This document shows, piece by piece, positions 56,238 to 64,000 of a stretch of DNA of 64,000 bases. Numbering within the stretch: position 1 is the stretch's first letter; each line of letters opens with the position of its first letter. The notes beneath the pieces are model-generated. The model did not search any database and was not told the origin of the DNA. It saw nothing but the letters and a program-made list of their open reading frames with translations. This DNA is from Frankiales bacterium (GTDB lineage Bacteria > Actinomycetota > Actinomycetes > S36-B12 > CAIYMF01). Location: contig WGLY01000004.1 of NCBI GenBank assembly GCA_016125335.1, positions 1 through 64,000 of the forward strand, read 5' to 3'. The position numbers were made by a program, and so were the translations under genes.

Positions 56238-56518
56238 GCACAGACGTCAGCCCCGTCCCCGCGGACGACGACCTGGTCGACGCGCCGCGCGCCCTCTCCC
56301 TCGCGGCGCCCGTGATCGCACTGGTCGGCACGTGGGCGGCCCGCAAGGTGCTGGAGAAGGCCTACGTGCGCTCCACGGGCAACAAGCCCCCGAGCGCCGC
56401 GGACCCCGACGCCTCGATGCGCCGGGTGATCGTGTGGGCGGTGGCCACCGCCGCGGTCGTCGCCGTCGTGCAGGTCGCGGTCGACCGCATGACCGCGCCG
56501 CGGCACGCGGGCGACTGA
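56234..56518 (+). CDS. DUF4235 small membrane protein
   Basis: A 94-residue protein with two hydrophobic segments (about 20-38 and 66-85) and the DUF4235 pattern AARKVLEKAYVRSTGNKPPSA-like. Function unknown. The ATG overlaps the DUF3093 stop by 4 nt, so both are translated together and may interact in the membrane. Confidence 0.84.
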   Translation: MSTDVSPVPADDDLVDAPRALSLAAPVIALVGTWAARKVLEKAYVRSTGNKPPSAADPDASMRRVIVWAVATAAVVAVVQVAVDRMTAPRHAGD

Positions 56519-56552
56519 GGCCGCGCCGGCCCGCGCGACCGCGCTCGGCGGC

Positions 56553-57395
56553 TCAGGCCGGCGGGGGCGTCCCGCGCTCGGCGGCCACGCGGCGCAGGTC
56601 CAGGCGCATCGCGTCGGCCAGCAGCCGGGTCTCGCGGTGGTTGACCCGGGCGCCGATCGCGGCGCCCACGAGGAACGGCACGAGGGTGCCGAGGTTGCGG
56701 GCGAACCGGGCGAGCATCCGCTTGCCGAGCTGCTGGCGCCCGGCGATGCCCAGCACGTTGGGGATGGTCCACGGGCGCATCGGGTCGATCCCGCGCCGGC
56801 TCGCCCACGACCCGGCGAAGGCCACCGCGCGCTGCGCGCCCGTGCCGGGCACGGGCACGGAGTAGACGGCGTGCAGCTCGCCGACGAGCTTCACCTCGAC
56901 GGCGGCCACGGCCACGGTCTCCACGACCACCTCGAGCGGGACGGTCACCAGCAGCGGCATCGCGGCCCACTCGGCCGCGGCCACGGCGCCGCCGGCAGCG
57001 CCGATGCCGCTCGTGGTCCGCGCGGCGTTGCGCACGAGGGCGTCGGCGAGCGCCTCGCCGGTGAGCCCGTGGTGGTGGCGGCTCAGGGTGTCGAGGTCGC
57101 GCACCGGGATGTGCGGTGCGGCGTCGATGAGGAGGTCGGCCAGCATGCGGCCGCTGGTGACCGCCTGGGCGCCGGCGCGGCGAGCCCGAGCTCCCACGAT
57201 GGCGGAGAGCCGCACGAGCTGGCGGGCGCGCTCGGGCCGGGGCAGCGCGTCGTCGCCGAGCCGCTCGACGATCGCGGCCACCTCGCGGGCCTCCTGCTGC
57301 GCGACCAGGTCGGGCTCGGGCACGGCCGGGTCGCCCGGCGCGGGCGGACCCGGCGCCGGGTGCGGGGCATCGCGATGCGGCTCCCGCTCGCTCAC
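56553..57395 (-). CDS. Conserved hypothetical protein with hydrophobic core
   Basis: A 280-residue protein with a Pro-rich acidic N-terminus. The central stretch (about 160-205) is strongly hydrophobic and Ala/Gly-rich (SGIGAAGGAVAAAEWAAM, LLVTVPLEVVVETVAVA). The C-terminal part has LGIAGRQQLGKRMLARFARNLG and LVPFLVGAAIGARVNHRETR, suggesting membrane association. EcsC-like proteins look similar, but I cannot assign a family. The GTG start sits in the loop of a hairpin. Confidence 0.65.
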   Translation of the reverse strand: MSEREPHRDAPHPAPGPPAPGDPAVPEPDLVAQQEAREVAAIVERLGDDALPRPERARQLVRLSAIVGARARRAGAQAVTSGRMLADLLIDAAPHIPVRDLDTLSRHHHGLTGEALADALVRNAARTTSGIGAAGGAVAAAEWAAMPLLVTVPLEVVVETVAVAAVEVKLVGELHAVYSVPVPGTGAQRAVAFAGSWASRRGIDPMRPWTIPNVLGIAGRQQLGKRMLARFARNLGTLVPFLVGAAIGARVNHRETRLLADAMRLDLRRVAAERGTPPPA

Positions 57396-57406
57396 GCGGG
57401 AGCCGC
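57377..57406 (-). terminator. Hairpin overlapping the start of the next gene
   Basis: GCGGCTCCCGC and its complement form a perfect 11-bp stem whose 8-nt loop holds the GTG start codon of the gene at 57395. It lies 18 nt after the DUF4193 stop. It may terminate DUF4193 transcripts and mask the start codon on read-through RNA. Confidence 0.55.
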
Positions 57407-57423
57407 CCGGTGCTCGGGACCGG

Positions 57424-57720
57424 TCAGGCGCAGTCCCGGCAGATCGGGAGGCCCTTGACCTCCTTGGCCAGCTGGCTGCGGTGGTGCACCAGGAAGCACT
57501 TGGAGCAGGTGAACTCGTCGGCCTGCCGCGGGACCACACGGGTGGTCAGGACCTCGTCGGAGAGGTCGGCGCCGGGCAGCTCGAGGTTCTCGGCCAGCTC
57601 GACCTCGTCGACGTCCACGGAGGACGCCGCCTTGTTGGCGCGCTGGGCCTTGAGCTCCTCGAGGGAGTCCTCGGCGAGCTCGTCGTCGGTCTTGCGGGGA
57701 GCGTCGTAGTCAGTGGCCAT
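57424..57720 (-). CDS. DUF4193 zinc-ribbon-like protein
   Basis: A 98-residue acidic protein with a C-terminal four-cysteine module (CSKCFLVHH and ICRDC) likely to bind zinc. The N-terminal ATDYDAPRKTDDE and LEELKAQRANK are the family signature. It is very conserved in actinobacteria (Rv2699c) with no established function. GAGG lies 4 nt before the ATG. Confidence 0.93.
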   Translation of the reverse strand: MATDYDAPRKTDDELAEDSLEELKAQRANKAASSVDVDEVELAENLELPGADLSDEVLTTRVVPRQADEFTCSKCFLVHHRSQLAKEVKGLPICRDCA

Positions 57721-57976
57721 GTGTCCTCGGCTTCGCGTGCGGTCCGTGCCCGGGCCCGCGTCCTCGGGGGCCCCTCGTCGTGCAGCCGGTCAACGTCCGG
57801 CCCCCCGGGTTTCATCCCCGCGGTCGGCCTCGACGTCCGGGGATTGTGCCCGACGCGGGTGACGGGAGAGAAACGACCCCCCGATGGCGCGTCGGAATGC
57901 GGGGTGGGAAGACTCACACCCGCGCGGGCTGCGCGCAACCGGCCCGTCCCGTCCAGGTGACCCAGGAGGCCCCCGC
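57721..57976. other. Divergent control region DUF4193 / carbonic anhydrase
   Basis: A 256-nt gap between two divergent genes. I see the two ribosome-binding sites (GAGG on the minus strand, AGGAGG at 57964-57969) and no clear promoter, small gene or repeat. Confidence 0.5.
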
Positions 57977-58498
57977 GTGCCCATCTACGCCCTCGGCGAA
58001 CGAGTTCCGCGCGTGCACCCCGACGCCTTCGTGCACCCCGAGGCGGTGCTGATCGGCGACGTCACGATCGGCCCTGAGTCCACGGTCTGGCCGACCGCGG
58101 TGCTGCGCGGCGACCACGGCACGATCACCGTCGGCGCCCGCACCTCCGTGCAGGACGGCACCGTCGTGCACTGCACCGCCGACCTGCCCACGGTGATCGG
58201 CGACCGCGTCGTGGTGGGCCACAACGCCCACCTCGAGGGCTGCACGGTCGAGGACGACTGCCTCGTGGGCTCCGGCTCCGTCGTGCTGCACCGGGTGGTC
58301 CTACGACGCGGGTCGCTCGTGGGCGCGTCGGCCCTGGTGCCCAACGACACCGAGGTGCCCGGCGGCGCCATGGCGCTCGGCGTGACGTGCCGGATCCGCG
58401 AGGGCGCGGTGGCCGAGGGCGCGTTCGCCTACGCCGTCGAGCGCTACGTCGCGAACGGGCACTGGTACCGCGCCGAGCTGCGCCGCCTCGACGGCTGA
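57977..58498 (+). CDS. Gamma-carbonic anhydrase family protein
   Basis: A 173-residue left-handed beta-helix protein with hexapeptide repeats (IGDVTIGPESTVWPTAVLRG, ITVGARTSVQDGTVVH). Zinc-ligand histidines are present in TVVHCT and VGHNAHLEGC. A C-terminal helix follows. Relatives include CamH and PaaY/YrdA, some active as carbonic anhydrases. AGGAGG lies 7 nt before GTG 57977; an upstream ATG at 57884 lacks support. Confidence 0.9.
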   Translation: MPIYALGERVPRVHPDAFVHPEAVLIGDVTIGPESTVWPTAVLRGDHGTITVGARTSVQDGTVVHCTADLPTVIGDRVVVGHNAHLEGCTVEDDCLVGSGSVVLHRVVLRRGSLVGASALVPNDTEVPGGAMALGVTCRIREGAVAEGAFAYAVERYVANGHWYRAELRRLDG

Positions 58499-58528
58499 CC
58501 CCCGCGCCGGCGGCGTCGCGCGGCCCCG

Positions 58529-59353
58529 TCAGTCGGAGTCGGCCCCGAGCCCGGCCAGCAAGTCGTGCAGCGGCCCGAACAGGTGCGGGCCCGCGCCGAT
58601 CACGAGCTCCTCGGACGCCGGGGCGCCGTGCAGCCCGCCGAGCCGGCCGCCGGCCTCGGTGAGCACCAGTCCGCCGGCCGCGACGTCCCAGGCGTGCGGT
58701 CCGCGCTCGTAGTAGGCGTCCACCCGGCCGGCCGCCACCCAGCACAGGTCGAGGCTGCACGCACCGGCGCGGCGGATGTCGCGCACCGTGGGCACCACCT
58801 CCGCGACCACCCGGGCCTGCGCCGCGCGGCGCTCCACGGTGTAGCCGAAACCGGTGGACACCAGCGCCTGCGGCAGCTCGACCGGGTCGTTCACGTGCAG
58901 GGTGCGCACCCCCTGCCCGTCGTGCAGGCGGGCGCCGCGACCGAGGACGGCGACGTAGGTCTCGCCCAGCGCGGGCGCCGCGACCACGCCGACGACGGTC
59001 GTGCCGTCGATCTCGGCCGCCACCGACACCGCCCACGACGGCAGGTCGTAGAGGTAGTTGACCGTGCCGTCGATGGGGTCGATCACCCAGCGCACGCCGG
59101 TCTCCCCCACGTGGTCCGCGCCCTCCTCGCCGAGGATGCCGTCGTCGGGCCGGGCCGTGAGGATGCGGTCGACGAGCAGCGCCTCGCTGCGCCGGTCCAT
59201 CGCGGTGACGACGTCGGAGGCGCTGGTCTTAGTGGCCGCCACCGTGACGCCGGAGCGCCGCGCGGTGTGCACCGCGTCGGCCGCCTCGCACGCCGCGGCG
59301 ACCGCGAGCTCGTGCAGCTCGTCGAGCAGGCCGGGGTCGTAGTCGAGGTTCAC
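58529..59353 (-). CDS. suhB: Inositol monophosphatase family protein
   Basis: A 274-residue metal-dependent phosphatase. The metal and substrate motifs are GEEGAD, WVIDPIDGTVNY and the C-terminal AWDVAAGGLVLTEAGG. It dephosphorylates inositol monophosphate, feeding phosphatidylinositol or mycothiol, by family. GTG start. It holds the place of suhB (Rv2701c) in the mycobacterial order, next to DUF4193 with the carbonic anhydrase gene between. Confidence 0.9.
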   Translation of the reverse strand: MNLDYDPGLLDELHELAVAAACEAADAVHTARRSGVTVAATKTSASDVVTAMDRRSEALLVDRILTARPDDGILGEEGADHVGETGVRWVIDPIDGTVNYLYDLPSWAVSVAAEIDGTTVVGVVAAPALGETYVAVLGRGARLHDGQGVRTLHVNDPVELPQALVSTGFGYTVERRAAQARVVAEVVPTVRDIRRAGACSLDLCWVAAGRVDAYYERGPHAWDVAAGGLVLTEAGGRLGGLHGAPASEELVIGAGPHLFGPLHDLLAGLGADSD

Positions 59354-59414
59354 GTCCTCGATCCTGCCGCACCACGGCCCTCCCGCGCCGCCCGGGCGCG
59401 CGGGTCGCGCCCGC

Positions 59415-60497
59415 TCAGTCCGACCCGCACAGCGCCGGACGCGGGCCGCGCGGGTTCGGGCAGCAGCCGGCCGGGCACACGTCGTGCGACGGCCCCAGCG
59501 GGGTGAGCGCCCGGGGCGGCACGAGGCCGACCCGCTCGAGCACCAGCTCGCGCACGGCGGCGACGAACCGCGGGTCCGTGCCCACTGTCGCGGACCTCGC
59601 CGCCGGCAGGCCGAGCGAGCGCGCGTGCTCGAGCGCCACGGTGTCGAGGTCCCACACGACCTCCATGTGGTCGCTGACGAACCCGACCGGCACGAGCACG
59701 ACGCCGGGGACCCCCGCAGCGGACAGCGCGTCGAGGTGGTCGCTCACGTCCGGCTCCAGCCACGGCACCTCGGGCGGCCCGGAGCGCGACTGGTAGACGA
59801 GGTCCCACTCGGGGTCCACCTCCACCCGCGCGGCGACCGCGGCGTGCACGGCGGCCGCCACCGCGCGGTGCTGGCGCACGTAGGCGTCGCCGCCCGGCCC
59901 GCTCGACGCCGCGGACGCGAGCGGGATCGAGTGCGTCGTGAACACCAGCCGGGGCGCGTCCACGCCGAGCCCCGTCACCGAGGACACGACCGCGTCGGCG
60001 ACGGGCTCCACGAACCCGGGGTGGTCGAAGTAGTGCCGCAGTTTGTCCAGCCGCGGGGCCGGACCTGCGCCGTCCGCCTCGACGGCGGCCACGGCGTCGG
60101 CGAGGTTCTCGCGGTACTGCCGGCAGCCCGAGTACGACGCGTAGGCGCTCGTGACGAGGCAGAGCGCGGAGCCCACTCCGTCGGCGCGCATCTCGCGCAG
60201 GGCGTCGGCCAGGAAGGGGCCCCAGTTGCGGTTGCCCCAGTACACCGGCAGGTCGAGGCCCGCGCCCGCGAGGTCGTCGCGCAGGGCGGCGAGCAGCGCG
60301 CGGTTCTGGCCGTTGATCGGCGAGACGCCGCCGAAGTGCGTGTAGTGGGCGCCCACCTCCACGAGGCGCTCGCGCGGGATGCCGCGGCCCCGGGTCACGT
60401 TCTCCAGGAAGGGCACGACGTCGTCCGGGCCCTCCGGGCCGCCGAAGGACACGAGCAGCAGCGCGTCGTAGGAGCCGCGGGGTCCGGTCACCGTCAT
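59415..60497 (-). CDS. hemH: Coproporphyrin ferrochelatase (CpfC/HemH)
   Basis: A 360-residue enzyme that inserts iron into coproporphyrin III, the step between HemY and HemQ. Signatures are [42 protein letters not shown] with the catalytic His, and [20 protein letters not shown]. The C-terminus [14 protein letters not shown] plus a final Cys matches the [2Fe-2S] ligands of actinobacterial ferrochelatases. I chose ATG 60497, 22 codons inside the longest frame. Confidence 0.95.
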   Translation of the reverse strand: MTVTGPRGSYDALLLVSFGGPEGPDDVVPFLENVTRGRGIPRERLVEVGAHYTHFGGVSPINGQNRALLAALRDDLAGAGLDLPVYWGNRNWGPFLADALREMRADGVGSALCLVTSAYASYSGCRQYRENLADAVAAVEADGAGPAPRLDKLRHYFDHPGFVEPVADAVVSSVTGLGVDAPRLVFTTHSIPLASAASSGPGGDAYVRQHRAVAAAVHAAVAARVEVDPEWDLVYQSRSGPPEVPWLEPDVSDHLDALSAAGVPGVVLVPVGFVSDHMEVVWDLDTVALEHARSLGLPAARSATVGTDPRFVAAVRELVLERVGLVPPRALTPLGPSHDVCPAGCCPNPRGPRPALCGSD

Positions 60498-60555
60498 GGG
60501 GGCGATCCTGGCAACGGATTCGTGGTTCCGCACACCGGGTGGATAGCGTCCGGTC

Positions 60556-61776
60556 GTGCTCACCCGCTACGTCGACGTGCTGCGTCGGCCCGGCGCGTTC
60601 CGCATGTCCACGACCGGGTTCGTGGCCCGGTTCCCGATGTCGATGATCGGCCTCGGCGAGGTGCTGCTCGTCTCCAGCCAGACCGGCAGCTACGGCCTGG
60701 CCGGCGCGCTGTCGGCCACCGGCGCGCTGGCCAACGCCGTCTTCGGCCCTCTCATCGGCCGGGCGACCGACCGCCTGGGGCAGAGCCGGGTCGTGCCGCT
60801 GCTCGTCGGCGCGCACGTCGTCTTCCTCACGGCGTTCGTGGTGCTGGTGCGCACCGGCGCGCCCACGCCGCTGCTGTTCGTCTCCGTAGTGCTCTCCGGC
60901 GGCACGTTCCCCAGCTTCGGCTCGCTGGTGCGCGCCCGGTGGGCCTTCCTGCTCGCCGGCGACCCGCCCGCGCTGCGCACCGCGTTCGCCTACGAGTCGG
61001 TGCTCGACGAGGTGATCTACGTCGCGGGGCCGCCCATCGCGACGGTGCTCTCGGTGTCGGTGGTCGACTTCGGGGCGCTGGCCGCCGTGGCCGTGCTGCT
61101 GGTGCTGGGCACCGCGCTGTTCCTCCTGTCGCGCTCGACCGAGCCGCCGCCGTCCGGCTCGGTGGTGCACGGCCGCGGCTCGGCGCTGCGCTTCCCCGGA
61201 GCGCTCCAGGTGACGATCGCGTTCGTGTTCCTCGGCGGCCTGTTCGGCGCCTTCGAGGTCGTCACCGTGGCCTTCGCCGACGAGCACGGCGTGCGGTCGT
61301 GGACCGGCCTGCTCCTCGCCCTCTACGCGCTGGCCTCGGGCGTGTCCGGCGTGGTGCTCGGCGCGGTGCACCTGCGCGCCCCGCTGCACCGGCAGTTCCT
61401 CGGCTTCTCCGCGGCGCTCGCGCTGGCGACCGTGCCCTTCCCGTTCATCGACAGCCCCTGGCTGCTGGGCGCGCAGTGCCTGCTCGCCGGGCTGGCCGTC
61501 TCGCCGGTGCTCATCAACGGGTTCGCCCTCGTGGAGCGGCTGGTGCCCAACGAGCGGCTCACCGAGGGCCTGGTGTGGACCAACACCGGCATCGGCGTGG
61601 GCCTGGCCGCCGCCGCGGCCCTCGCCGGCTGGACGATCGACCGCTACGGCGCGTCCACGGCGTACTGGATCTGCGTGGTGTCCGCGGCAGCCACGTTCCT
61701 GGTGATCGCCGCGTCGTCGCGCACCCTCACCCGGGCCTGGGACGCCGCCTACGCCCCGGACGCCGCGGCCACCTGA
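60556..61776 (+). CDS. MFS transporter
   Basis: A 406-residue protein with about twelve transmembrane segments. The loop 2-3 motif is degenerate ([21 protein letters not shown]). No drug or sugar signature is specific enough to assign a substrate. It is divergent from hemH with a 58-nt gap; TAGCGT ends 6 nt before the GTG, suggesting a leaderless mRNA. Export of heme intermediates is conceivable from the location but unsupported. Confidence 0.88.
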   Translation: MLTRYVDVLRRPGAFRMSTTGFVARFPMSMIGLGEVLLVSSQTGSYGLAGALSATGALANAVFGPLIGRATDRLGQSRVVPLLVGAHVVFLTAFVVLVRTGAPTPLLFVSVVLSGGTFPSFGSLVRARWAFLLAGDPPALRTAFAYESVLDEVIYVAGPPIATVLSVSVVDFGALAAVAVLLVLGTALFLLSRSTEPPPSGSVVHGRGSALRFPGALQVTIAFVFLGGLFGAFEVVTVAFADEHGVRSWTGLLLALYALASGVSGVVLGAVHLRAPLHRQFLGFSAALALATVPFPFIDSPWLLGAQCLLAGLAVSPVLINGFALVERLVPNERLTEGLVWTNTGIGVGLAAAAALAGWTIDRYGASTAYWICVVSAAATFLVIAASSRTLTRAWDAAYAPDAAAT

Positions 61777-61898
61777 CGCCGCCCGCACCGCGTGCCCCGG
61801 TTGCCCGCGTGGCGGTGCTCGACCCGGGCGCCGTCTCGGGTGAGACTGGCGGGGACCCCGCTGCGACCGACCGCCGTGGGGGACGCGAGGAGGCCCTG

Positions 61899-62864
61899 AT
61901 GCGCGAGCTGTCCTTCGTCGGGCTGTCGGACGACGGGACGTCCCTCGTGCTCAGCAGCACCGACGGGACCCGCTACGCCGTCCCCTGCGACGAGCGGCTC
62001 GAGGCGGCGGTCCGCCGCGACCGCAGCCGCCTGGGCCAGCTCGAGATCGCCCTCGACGGCACCTCCCCGCGCGACATCCAGACCCGGGTGCGCCACGGCC
62101 AGAGCCCCGACGACATCGCAGCGTCCTCGGGCCTCGCCCCCGAGCGGGTGATGCGCTTCGCCGGCCCGGTCCTCGCCGAGCGCGAGCACATGGCGGTGCA
62201 GGCCCGCGAGACCGAGCTGCGCGACGCCGGGCGCGCCGGCACCGTCGAGGAGCTCGTGCTCGTGGCGCTCGAGCGCGGCGGCGCCGACGTCGAGGGCCTC
62301 GAGTGGGACGCGTGGCGGCGCGAGGACGGCCGCTGGTCGGTGCTCGCCTCGTGGGACCCGGTCGACGAGGTCGCCGAGGGCGCCACGGCCGCGCTGTGGA
62401 TCTACGACCCGGCCGGGCGCACCGTGCACGCCGACGACCCGGCCAGCGCGTGGCTGCTCGGCGAGGTGGCCACGGCCGAGCCGGAGCAGGCCGAGGAGGG
62501 CAGCGAGCGCCCGGTGCTGGTGGGGCTGCCCGCCCCGGACGACGCCTGGGACGACGACACCGACGACCCGGACGCCGCGCTCACCGCGATCGTCGACCGC
62601 GACTCCGGTGGCGCGCAGGTGGTCGAGCTGATCGACCGCCCGCCAGTGGAGCCCGACGACGCCTCGCCGCTCGACGACCTCTACGACACGCTTCCCGGGC
62701 TGGCCCGCCCGGAGAAGGCGCGCACGTCGCGCCGCTCGCGGCGCAAGGCCGCCCGCGCGGTGCCGGCGGTGGCCGAGGGCGACGTCGAGAAGGGCGGCAA
62801 GCCGCGGGCCACCGTGCCGAGCTGGGACGAGATCCTGTTCGGCAGCCGCAACCCCGAGTCCTGA
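61899..62864 (+). CDS. sepH: Cell-division protein SepH (DUF3071)
   Basis: A 321-residue protein. The N-terminal DUF3071 region (about 1-165) includes an HTH-like segment at 56-92 (SPRDIQTRVRHGQSPDDIAA, LAPERVMRFAGPVL). An acidic linker follows, and the conserved C-terminal tail VPSWDEILFGSR ends the protein. SepH binds FtsZ and promotes ring assembly in Streptomyces and mycobacteria. AGGAGG lies 5 nt before the ATG. Confidence 0.93.
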   Translation: MRELSFVGLSDDGTSLVLSSTDGTRYAVPCDERLEAAVRRDRSRLGQLEIALDGTSPRDIQTRVRHGQSPDDIAASSGLAPERVMRFAGPVLAEREHMAVQARETELRDAGRAGTVEELVLVALERGGADVEGLEWDAWRREDGRWSVLASWDPVDEVAEGATAALWIYDPAGRTVHADDPASAWLLGEVATAEPEQAEEGSERPVLVGLPAPDDAWDDDTDDPDAALTAIVDRDSGGAQVVELIDRPPVEPDDASPLDDLYDTLPGLARPEKARTSRRSRRKAARAVPAVAEGDVEKGGKPRATVPSWDEILFGSRNPES

Positions 62865-62886
62865 CCCGGCCCGTCGCCCGCGCGGC

Positions 62887-63753
62887 TCAGCCCATCGGCC
62901 CGGTGGCGACCGGGCGCCGCGGGTCGCTGACCCAGTCCGACCACGAGCCCGCGTAGAGCGCGGCGTCCACCCCGAGGGCCCGCAGGGCGAGCACGGTGTG
63001 GGCCGCCGTGACACCCGAGCCGCAGTAGGCGGCGACCTCCACGCCGGGGCCCACCCCGATGGGGTCGAACCGCTCGTGCAGGTCGTCGGGCCCCAGGAAG
63101 CGCCCCGCGATGTCCAGCGCCATCGACGCCGGGGCGCTGAGCGCTCCCGGGATGTGCCCGGCGACGGGGTCCACCGGCTCCACCTCGCCGGCGTAGCGAG
63201 CGGCGGCCCGGGCGTCGAGCAGCACCCCGTGGGCCGGCCACGCCGCGGCCTCGTCGGCGTCGATCACCCGCAGCCGCGCGACCTCCGCGACGAACCGGCG
63301 ACCGTCGGGCGGGCCGTCGTCGCCGAAGGGCAGCGGCACCGGCCCGCTCTCGAGCTCGCCGCCGGTCTCGCGCCAGGCGGCCAGGCCGCCGTCGAGCACG
63401 CGGACGTCGTCATGCCCGTGGTGCTCGAGCAGCCACCAGGCCCGCGCCGCCACGGTGCCGTCGCCGGCGTCGAGCACCACCACGGGACGGTCGAGGGTGA
63501 CGCCGCAGCGGCGCATGGCCCGGGCGAAGCGGGCCGGGTCCGGCAGCGGGTGGCGCCCGCCCGGCCCCCGCGGCGGGTCGGCGAGGTCGGCGTCGAGGTC
63601 GACGAACACGGAGCCGGGAACGTGCCCGGCCTCGAACAGCTCGCGCCCGGGCGGGCCGAGCAGGCTCCACCGCACGTCGAGCACCACCGGGGGCGACGCC
63701 GAGGCCAGCGCCTCGCGCAGCCCGGCGACGTCGACGAGCGGTCCGCGGGTCAC
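62887..63753 (-). CDS. Rhodanese-type sulfurtransferase
   Basis: A 288-residue tandem-rhodanese protein. The N-terminal domain is catalytically silent; the C-terminal one carries the persulfide-forming Cys244 in the active loop CGSGVTA, typical of 3-mercaptopyruvate or thiosulfate sulfurtransferases. It moves sulfur to cyanide or thiols. The GTG overlaps the stop of the thymidine kinase gene by 4 nt, indicating coupled translation. Confidence 0.93.
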   Translation of the reverse strand: MTRGPLVDVAGLREALASASPPVVLDVRWSLLGPPGRELFEAGHVPGSVFVDLDADLADPPRGPGGRHPLPDPARFARAMRRCGVTLDRPVVVLDAGDGTVAARAWWLLEHHGHDDVRVLDGGLAAWRETGGELESGPVPLPFGDDGPPDGRRFVAEVARLRVIDADEAAAWPAHGVLLDARAAARYAGEVEPVDPVAGHIPGALSAPASMALDIAGRFLGPDDLHERFDPIGVGPGVEVAAYCGSGVTAAHTVLALRALGVDAALYAGSWSDWVSDPRRPVATGPMG

Positions 63754-64000
63754 CCGGTGCCCGCCGCCCCTCGCGGTGCCACCGGCTCATCGAGCCGGGT
63801 GACGGTGCCGGAGACGTCGACGGCCTCCTCGCCGAAGGGCAGCGGCGTGGGGCTCATGTGCGCCGCCTGCGCGCGGGCGGCGGTCATCCGCCGGGAGTGG
63901 TGGCGCCGGCAGAGCACCTCGTAGGCCACGGCGTCGGCGGAGAACGTGTCGCCCACCACCACCTGCTCGCCCTCCACGACCATGGCGCCGTTGACGGTGC
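63750..64000 (-). CDS. tdk: Thymidine kinase, 3' part (cut by window end)
   Basis: Only the last 83 codons are in the window. They read GAMVVEGEQVVVGDT, then VAYEVLCRRHHSRRM, the C-terminal zinc-binding end of type II thymidine kinase, which phosphorylates thymidine to dTMP. A tail of about 45 residues beyond the CRRHH motif is longer than usual. The start lies outside the window. Confidence 0.88.
   Translation of the reverse strand, partial: TVNGAMVVEGEQVVVGDTFSADAVAYEVLCRRHHSRRMTAARAQAAHMSPTPLPFGEEAVDVSGTVTRLDEPVAPRGAAGTG

Overview
The window is chromosomal DNA from a very high-GC actinomycete. Three developmental or division genes (an SsgB-like SALP, an atypical WhiI-like response regulator and sepH), together with coproporphyrin-type heme genes and the ligC/polymerase-domain pair, point to a morphologically complex lineage (Frankiales/Kineosporiales/Streptomyces-like). 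The species cannot be named from the sequence. Almost everything is core genome. I see no prophage, transposase, integrase, CRISPR array or toxin cluster, and no gene set that I would call an undescribed defence or biosynthetic system.

Layout. 0-8.7 kb: hairpin repeats, thrS with a coupled HIT-family gene, a PQQ-type sugar dehydrogenase, a GNAT protein, tRNA-Val(CAC), the SsgB-like gene, a DsbA-like oxidoreductase, pabB-pabC, then a tRNA-Gly/Cys/Val cluster with promoter and terminator. 8.9-12.2 kb: nitronate monooxygenase, cytochrome P450 and MOSC protein. 12.2-19.3 kb: PPK2, small membrane proteins, a RibD-like reductase, a P-loop kinase, ligC, a SUKH-like orphan, the LigD-type polymerase domain and a LysE exporter, ending in a tandem hairpin-repeat array. 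19.7-25.3 kb: msrB, an APH-like kinase and the heme operon hemE-hemY-hemQ with divergent DUF3000. 25.6-36.9 kb: WhiI-like regulator, ribonuclease D, an iron-box-controlled FTR1 permease, AlkD-like protein, LytR_C protein, fadA-fadB with operator-like palindromes, and dxs. 37-42 kb: a CUT2-type sugar ABC transporter with its ROK regulator. 42-48 kb: DUF222-HNH protein, aconitase behind a perfect palindrome, and a TrmA-like RNA methyltransferase. 48-59 kb: a block matching the Mycobacterium tuberculosis Rv2690c-Rv2701c order (KimA-like permease, ceoB-ceoC, DUF3159, OB-fold, hydrolase, DUF3710, dut, DUF3093, DUF4193, inositol monophosphatase). 59-64 kb: ferrochelatase, MFS protein, sepH, rhodanese and the 3' part of thymidine kinase.

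Three sequence-level patterns stand out. First, two families of intergenic hairpin repeats: family A (59-63 bp) has two of its three copies a few bases after a stop codon, and family B (66-70 bp, four copies) has an invariant loop and compensating arm changes. Second, at least fifteen start codons have a TANNNT box ending 6-8 nt upstream, the signature of leaderless transcription; this also supports a 33-codon membrane-protein gene. Third, several clear operators: an IdeR/DtxR-type iron box, TetR-like dyads at the nitronate monooxygenase and fadA genes, a perfect 24-bp palindrome at acnA, and direct-repeat palindromes at the sugar transporter.
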